Source: Methanoregula sp. UBA64 | GTDB taxonomy: Archaea; Halobacteriota; Methanomicrobia; Methanomicrobiales; Methanospirillaceae | Assembly: GCF_002502735.1 (NCBI RefSeq) | Contig: NZ_DAQC01000005.1 | Span: 1 to 64,000 of the forward strand | Length of the DNA stretch: 64,000 nt | Direction of reading: 5' to 3' | Part shown: positions 59,623 through 64,000 of the stretch, piece by piece | Numbering within the stretch: position 1 is the first letter of the stretch | How the letters are laid out: each line of letters starts with the position of its first letter | The notes under the pieces: generated by a model | What the model was told of the DNA's origin: nothing | Database searches by the model: none | The model's input: the letters and a program-made list of their open reading frames with translations, nothing else | Made by a program: the position numbers and the translations under genes

Positions 59623-60519
59623 ATGCTTACTGTGACAATTGGTAATAAAATTACAAAATGGCATTTTCTCCCGTTTTTCCTAATTTGGGTAATTGTTTTC
59701 TCAATATTCGCCTTTGTTATTTGTCACTTCATTCTGTTTATTCTAATTTCTCTGTTTTTCATAGTTAATAAAAACATAAATTTAATTCCCAATTATCCAT
59801 TATGGTGGAACCTGGTGGCCGGATTTTTTATTTGGTGTATATCCCAGATTATTACTGTGAATGACGATTTAAAAATCGAGAATAATGCATCTTTAGAGGA
59901 TTGGAAAAAACCTAAAAATACATTTACAAAAAAAACTATAACATCTCATTTTCCCGTATGGATAAAAAATATCTGGCACTATATTGATATTGTCCGCTTT
60001 TTTATCTCTTGGAAACATTACAACGATGCCTTAAATGGTTGGAATTCCATATGTGAAAAACCAGAATATGAGGCACAAAAATCGCATGACGCAATAGTAG
60101 TGATTATTTATTCTTTCATTCGTCCAGATCCTGTGTTTGTGGGAGTGGATTTACTAATCAATCACATGTTCAATAATGTTCACTATAAGGTATATTGTTG
60201 TGAAAACTCAAAAGATTTTTTTGATGTTGTAAATAATCCAAATGTTAAGAATTTATGGATTTTTGGACATGGGTCTCGTGAATTACTCAGATGTTCTGAT
60301 AAGAAATGTGAATACGAAAAATTGGTTCGTATTTTAATTCCAGAAGCATTAAACAAAGATTATGTATATCAATTTACTTGTAACAATAGCGATGAAAAGT
60401 CTTTAGCGGATTATTTATCTAATGGGAATGGTTTTGCAAATTATAAAATTAATAATGTATATGAAATAAAGAAATGGATTGAAAATATTGTAATGGATGA
60501 TAGTTGGAAGACGCATTAA
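59623..60519 (+). CDS. Membrane-anchored protein with caspase/CHAT-like His/Cys dyad (unrecognised family)
   Basis: A 298-residue AT-rich gene of clearly foreign base composition. Two membrane segments cover about 12-43 and 60-80; the rest should be cytosolic. In the C-terminal half (about 155-275) the order strand, LWIFGHGSRELLR with His216, then YVYQFTCNNSDEKSLADYL with Cys253 fits clan CD peptidases (caspase, CHAT), where HG and a later Cys in a helix-starting segment form the active dyad. No named family is recognised, so peptidase activity is inferred from pattern only. It is solitary, flanked by palindromic noncoding DNA, and its base composition and setting resemble those of the STAND gene at 18495. 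Confidence 0.6.
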   Translation: MLTVTIGNKITKWHFLPFFLIWVIVFSIFAFVICHFILFILISLFFIVNKNINLIPNYPLWWNLVAGFFIWCISQIITVNDDLKIENNASLEDWKKPKNTFTKKTITSHFPVWIKNIWHYIDIVRFFISWKHYNDALNGWNSICEKPEYEAQKSHDAIVVIIYSFIRPDPVFVGVDLLINHMFNNVHYKVYCCENSKDFFDVVNNPNVKNLWIFGHGSRELLRCSDKKCEYEKLVRILIPEALNKDYVYQFTCNNSDEKSLADYLSNGNGFANYKINNVYEIKKWIENIVMDDSWKTH

Positions 60520-61060
60520 GAAATTTTTTAAGTTTTTTCCATGCAGAACACTACATCCATCCTATTTTTCCGAGAATTACCCCGCAACAAAAAATTGCCA
60601 TTGGCGATAGTTTGGCTTGTGGGTAACCCTTACCCCTCAGCCCCATATTAGAGCCCACCCCGCCCGCTAAAAAAAATGGTACCCCCCTACCCCCCACCGT
60701 TCACTCAGCAGAAAAAATGATCGGACCGATCATTTCCGGAAATGGTCGGGGTGCCCGTACTTTTTCCAGTACCGTGACATGTGTTTCCACTGGAGCTTCA
60801 GGAGAGAACGGGTGGTCGCCCCGACCGTACTCGATCCATGGCCGGACCGATCATTTTCAAAAAAGATCGGACCGGCCATGGATCCACGCGGATCTGAGGT
60901 GACCCCCCCTCCCCCCTACCCCCCGCACCGCAAAAATATTGGTCGGGGCGGCCGATCATCCCAGGAGGCCACCCCGACCCTCCGGCCACATAGCGGAGGA
61001 GGGTACCCTCACTTACCTGGACAAAAGGAAAAGATCCAAAAATAACCGATCCACAAATCC
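60520..61060. other. Noncoding region with palindromes and C-tracts
   Basis: About 540 bases, no convincing gene. It has GATCGGACCGATC, a perfect palindrome with central A, at 60719-60731; an imperfect inverted repeat GATCCATGGCCGGACCGATC at 60833-60852 with GATCGGACCGGCCATGGATC at 60865-60884 (one mismatched pair, 12-base loop); C/G tracts at 60684-60700 and 60901-60923; and a TGACCCCCCCT match at 60900-60910. Confidence 0.5.
60833..60884. repeat. Long inverted repeat
   Basis: Two arms of 20 bases that pair with a single mismatch, separated by 12 bases (AT-rich). The same GATCGGACCG unit also makes the separate palindrome at 60719-60731. Confidence 0.75.
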
Positions 61061-61552
61061 TTACAAAAACAGCGCCTGGAACTTTACGACCTCGGTGCTG
61101 TCCTTTGCCGTGACATAGAGCTCCAGCGGCTCCTTGTTGACTTCTAAAAACCGGATGCCCCAGCTGACACAGCCGAGGATCTGTGCCGCCCGCTCCTGTT
61201 CGCCAAGGATGTAGAGGGCTGCGGCAATCGCTTCTACCGAGGTCAGCTTGCAGGGTTTGCCGAAGTTCACGGGATTTGCCGCCATCAAAAACGGCAGCGC
61301 CCGCCGGATCCGCCAGGAGCTCACCGCCCCGGTATCGAGCACCTCCCACGAGCAGTCGAGGGCGGTGATCGATTTCACGTTTTTGTCTTCGGGTGAGAGG
61401 GCCTTTTCCGCGGTCGGGTCTAAAAGCAGGGTATTTCGCGGGATCTGCGAGATCGTTTTTACGATCCGCAGGTGTCCTGCCCGCTCCAGTTTCTTTACCG
61501 TGCACTTCCGGGGATCGCAGCTGTTGTCCCGGTAGGCAACAAGCGGAATCAT
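61061..61552 (-). CDS. tsr3: 16S/18S rRNA aminocarboxypropyltransferase Tsr3
   Basis: Transfers the aminocarboxypropyl group of SAM to a pseudouridine derivative in small-subunit rRNA. The 163 residues match DUF367/Tsr3: the opening LVAYRDNSCDPRKCTVKKLE, then ALDCSWEVLDTG near 64-75, RRALPFLMAANPVNFGKP near 83-100 with SAM contacts, and KLTSVEAIAAALYILGE near 102-118. All are characteristic. The gene is expressed away from the TudS-NDT fusion gene, with starts about 30 bases apart. The ATG at 61552 gives MIPLVAYRD, the standard N-terminus. Confidence 0.92.
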   Translation of the reverse strand: MIPLVAYRDNSCDPRKCTVKKLERAGHLRIVKTISQIPRNTLLLDPTAEKALSPEDKNVKSITALDCSWEVLDTGAVSSWRIRRALPFLMAANPVNFGKPCKLTSVEAIAAALYILGEQERAAQILGCVSWGIRFLEVNKEPLELYVTAKDSTEVVKFQALFL

Positions 61553-61582
61553 TGATTATTCTGTGCGTGCCAAGATAGTATA

Positions 61583-62455
61583 ATGTACGTGCTCTGCGCT
61601 CCCTGTATCCTCTCCCCGGCACTTCGGGCAAAGGGGATTACGCACCCCTCCGATATCGCCCTTTTTGCAAAGTCGATCGGACGGTGCAAAAAGTTCGGGA
61701 TCGAGGTCGTGCCTCTCCCCTGCCCCGAGACCCGGTACCTGGGTGCGGACCGCGAGCCCGGCACCTTCCTCGAACGCCTCAACACCCCGGAGTTTGCCAC
61801 CCTCCTTGACGAACTTGTCGGGAAGGTAAACGATATCGTAAAAGAACGCGGCCCGCCGCTCTGTATCCTCGGCGTCAACTCCTCGCCGACCTGCGGGGTC
61901 ACGAGCACGTATTACGGTACTGAAAACGGGAGGCCGCCAAAAAGAGAGGGACGGGGCGTCTTTTACGCAAAATTCCCGGAGATCCCGGCGCTCGACGTTA
62001 CTGAGTTCTCGCAGTACCGGGTCTATCTCGCCGCCCCGCTCTTCTCCGAGGCCGAACGCTCGTACAATGCCCGTGTTGCAGCCGTGCTCAAAGAACACTG
62101 TTTCGAGGTCTTCCTCCCGCAGGAGAGCGGAGACAACCATGCAATACGGGGCCGGGACGAGCACCGCCGGATTTTTGCCAAAAACAAACGGGCGATCCAC
62201 GACGCAGACATCGTGATAGCCATCATCGACGGGGCCGATGCAGATTCGGGGACCGCGTGGGAGATGGGCTATGCGGCAGCGCTCAAAAAGAACGTGATCG
62301 CTCTCCGGACCGATTTCAGGATGGCCGGCAGCCACGAGCGGGTCAACCTCATGCTCGAAGAGGGTGCGACCGTGGTATCAGATACCGGCGGGATGCTTGC
62401 GGCGCTGGGGATGCCGGTAGTATCCCGGCCCGAAAAAGAACCGGCCGTTGAATAA
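61583..62455 (+). CDS. TudS-like (DUF523) / nucleoside 2-deoxyribosyltransferase fusion
   Basis: A 290-residue two-domain protein. The N-terminal half (1-125) looks like a TudS/DUF523 desulfidase: LCAPCIL with Cys5 and Cys8, PLPCPETRYLG with Cys47, and NSSPTCG with Cys104, the three-cysteine pattern that binds a 4Fe-4S cluster. The C-terminal half (about 147-285) is a nucleoside 2-deoxyribosyltransferase-like domain: YLAAPLFSEAERSYN, then FAKNKRAIHDADIVIAIIDG and DSGTAWEMGYAAALKKNVI, with Asp and Glu of the active site. The combination suggests handling of thiolated or damaged bases. Exact reaction unknown. Separated from tsr3 by about 30 bases. Confidence 0.82.
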   Translation: MYVLCAPCILSPALRAKGITHPSDIALFAKSIGRCKKFGIEVVPLPCPETRYLGADREPGTFLERLNTPEFATLLDELVGKVNDIVKERGPPLCILGVNSSPTCGVTSTYYGTENGRPPKREGRGVFYAKFPEIPALDVTEFSQYRVYLAAPLFSEAERSYNARVAAVLKEHCFEVFLPQESGDNHAIRGRDEHRRIFAKNKRAIHDADIVIAIIDGADADSGTAWEMGYAAALKKNVIALRTDFRMAGSHERVNLMLEEGATVVSDTGGMLAALGMPVVSRPEKEPAVE

Positions 62456-62485
62456 GATAATCGGGGCTCTCGTTTTGTTACGGGT

Positions 62486-62494
62486 AGATATATC
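62486..62494 (+). promoter_or_regulatory. TATA box of the GT39-type gene
   Basis: AGATATATC is 30-38 bases upstream of the ATG at 62524. Confidence 0.45.
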
Positions 62495-62523
62495 TGAATA
62501 TTGACAAATAGAATAGTGAGCGC

Positions 62524-64000
62524 GATGGCAAAGAAAAAAGACGGAGATAAACGAGGGTCCCGGCAGGATGCAGCCGGGGAATGCGATCTGGATGATGGCT
62601 ATGTGTCCCCGGTTGCATCGTTCCGGGACATTACTTTTGAAAATATCCGGTCGCTTGTCACGAAAAGCCGGTATGTCCAGGCCCTGATACTTCTTACCAT
62701 CGCCGGGTTTATCCTGCGGTTCTATAATCTCGGGTACAACTCCCTCTGGCTGGATGAAGCCACTACGTATAGCTATTCGTCACACTCCATTTTTGGCATC
62801 TGGGGGTTGACCACTGGAGGGGAATTCAACCCGCCGCTCTTCTACTGGATCGAGCATGTCCTGCTGATGTTCGGAAACAGTGAGGCCATCCTGCGTTTTG
62901 TCCCGGCACTGCTCGGTGTTCTTTCCATACCTGTCTTTTATCTTGTCGGGAAGGAATTCCTTGACCGGAACACCGGGATTATTGCCGCCGCTGCCTGTGC
63001 GGTCTCGCCCTTTTTGATCTACTACTCCCAGGAAGCCCGGGCATATGCGGTGATGCTCTTTTTTGTCGCCCTCGCAACGCTCTTCTTCTTAAAAGCCATG
63101 AAAACCGGTTCATGGACAGAATGGGTGCTGTTCGGTGTCTTTTCAGCCCTCGCGTTCTGGACCCATTTCTATGCATTCGTGATGATCGCAGCGCTGGTCC
63201 TGTATGCGCTCATCATCTGGGCACCGAAGATCCGTACCGAGCTCAATAACCTGAAGCTGCTCGCGGCGGGGGTCGTTGTATTTGTGGTCCTCACACTCCC
63301 CCTGATCCTGGTTACGATCGGCCTCTTTGCAACACGAACGGCCTCAGCACCGACCTACGGGATCCAGGGACTGACCCTGATTCCCGAAACCTTCAGCCAG
63401 ATCTCCGGGTTCAACGAGCTGGTCATGGTCCTGTTTATCGTGCTCTTTGCCATTGGAATCATCCAGGCATTTCTTATCGACAAAAACAAGGGAATTTTCC
63501 TGGTACTGGTTACTATCCTGACCTTTGTCATCAGCTTTATCCTCTCGTTTAAAATGCCGATGCTGCCCCGCTACCTGATCTTTTTGACCCTTGTCTTTTT
63601 CATCGGGATTGCTCTGTGTTACCGTACCCTGTATTCCCTGTGGAGGAGCCGGGCTGTTGTGTATTGCTTTATCGCGATGTTCTGCATTATCAGCGGTGCA
63701 TCCCTTGCTGCAAGCGGGTATTATACCGGGTATTCCAAGGAGGACTGGCGGGGTTTCTCTCAGGCACTGGCAGAACGGACGAGTCCCGGAGATATCGTGG
63801 TCGCAGTTCCCGGGTATATGACCCAGCCGCTCGATTACTATTATTCGGCCGGTAAGGACAATACCCGTGAATCTGGTGCAACAACCGGTAAAGATCTTGA
63901 AAACGTCTATGCCGGGCGGGGCAACAGTACGATCTTCTTTGTTGTCACCTCGGATATCAGTGCAGCTGATCCCAACGGGGATGCTGTTCTCTGGCTCAAG
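62524..64000 (+). CDS. Glycosyltransferase family 39 / ArnT-like membrane protein, partial (3' end outside window)
   Basis: Membrane glycosyltransferase of the GT-C fold that uses lipid-linked sugar donors. At least 492 residues lie in the window. A charged 55-residue N-terminus precedes helix 1. The loop GYNSLWLDEATTYSYSS near 75-91 with an Asp-Glu pair, and PPLFYWIEHVLL near 110, are the GT39/ArnT motifs. YYSQEARAYAVMLFFVAL near 165-182 is another conserved part. About nine helices are visible. The usual role is in glycosylation of surface proteins or lipids. The protein continues beyond base 64000. Confidence 0.85.

Noticed and set aside
60783..60795. Mini-ORB-like sequence (reverse complement CTCCAGTGGAAAC)
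   Set aside because: It matches the ORB core exactly but lacks the G-rich side and AT-rich neighbourhood, is single, and has no initiator gene beside it. Probably chance.
1..64000. tRNA or rRNA genes
   Set aside because: Scanned for the conserved T-loop and anticodon-arm patterns and for rRNA blocks; found no credible candidate.

Overview
The window looks like chromosomal DNA of a hydrogenotrophic methanogenic archaeon, most likely order Methanomicrobiales (Methanoregula-like). This is inferred from gene content and style; no database search was possible. Supporting evidence: two coenzyme F420 (CofH) synthases, a six-subunit Ech-type energy-converting [NiFe] hydrogenase, class II ribonucleotide reductase, archaeal replication and information genes (DNA polymerase D small subunit, TBP, Orc1/Cdc6, Hel308, KEOPS Cgi121, Rio1, Tsr3), TATA-box promoters close to start codons, and GC-rich coding sequence. 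No rRNA, tRNA or CRISPR array was found.

Layout. 1-9234: partial thiC, a metallo-hydrolase, a DUF123 protein, an iron-sulfur flavoprotein, two cofH paralogues around DUF1805 and DUF169 genes, a type-S26 signal peptidase, a LysE-type exporter and DNA polymerase D small subunit. 9270-17910: two related membrane histidine kinases, a small Cys-rich protein, a lipoprotein, two MFS transporters around a TrmB regulator, and a TBP. 17911-21314: noncoding DNA full of G/C-tract hairpins followed by an AT-rich, apparently foreign gene for a HEPN-NB-ARC-TPR-cold-shock protein, a candidate immune NLR. 21338-29025: the echABCDEF operon and, divergently, a membrane pyrophosphatase. 29187-34441: a REC-PAS4-kinase with internal tandem repeats and class II RNR. 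34645-40581: a YHS protein, a small ORF, then seven flavin/Fe-S/nitroreductase-type genes on the minus strand with a divergent HxlR regulator. 40663-43860: a possible FlaD/E-like protein, an AlkD-like protein and a secreted serpin. 43910-48101: a compact operon purA, Trm112-like, membrane protein, cbiB, pdxS, pdxT. 48235-52290: aminotransferase, Lrp regulator and orc1/cdc6 next to a probable replication origin with ORB-like repeats, then moaB. 52987-59249: cgi121-hel308, KH protein, rio1, tyrS, gap. 59250-61060: a second AT-rich foreign-looking island with a membrane-anchored protein carrying a caspase/CHAT-like His/Cys pair, flanked by palindromes. 61061-64000: tsr3, a TudS-like/deoxyribosyltransferase fusion and a partial GT39-type glycosyltransferase.

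Most genes are ordinary housekeeping or energy metabolism. The parts that stand out are the two AT-rich islands (18421-21314 and 59590-60519) with their unusual noncoding flanks, the probable origin beside orc1/cdc6, and the HxlR-linked redox cluster. All functional calls rest on motifs read by eye; start codons are argued individually where they are uncertain.
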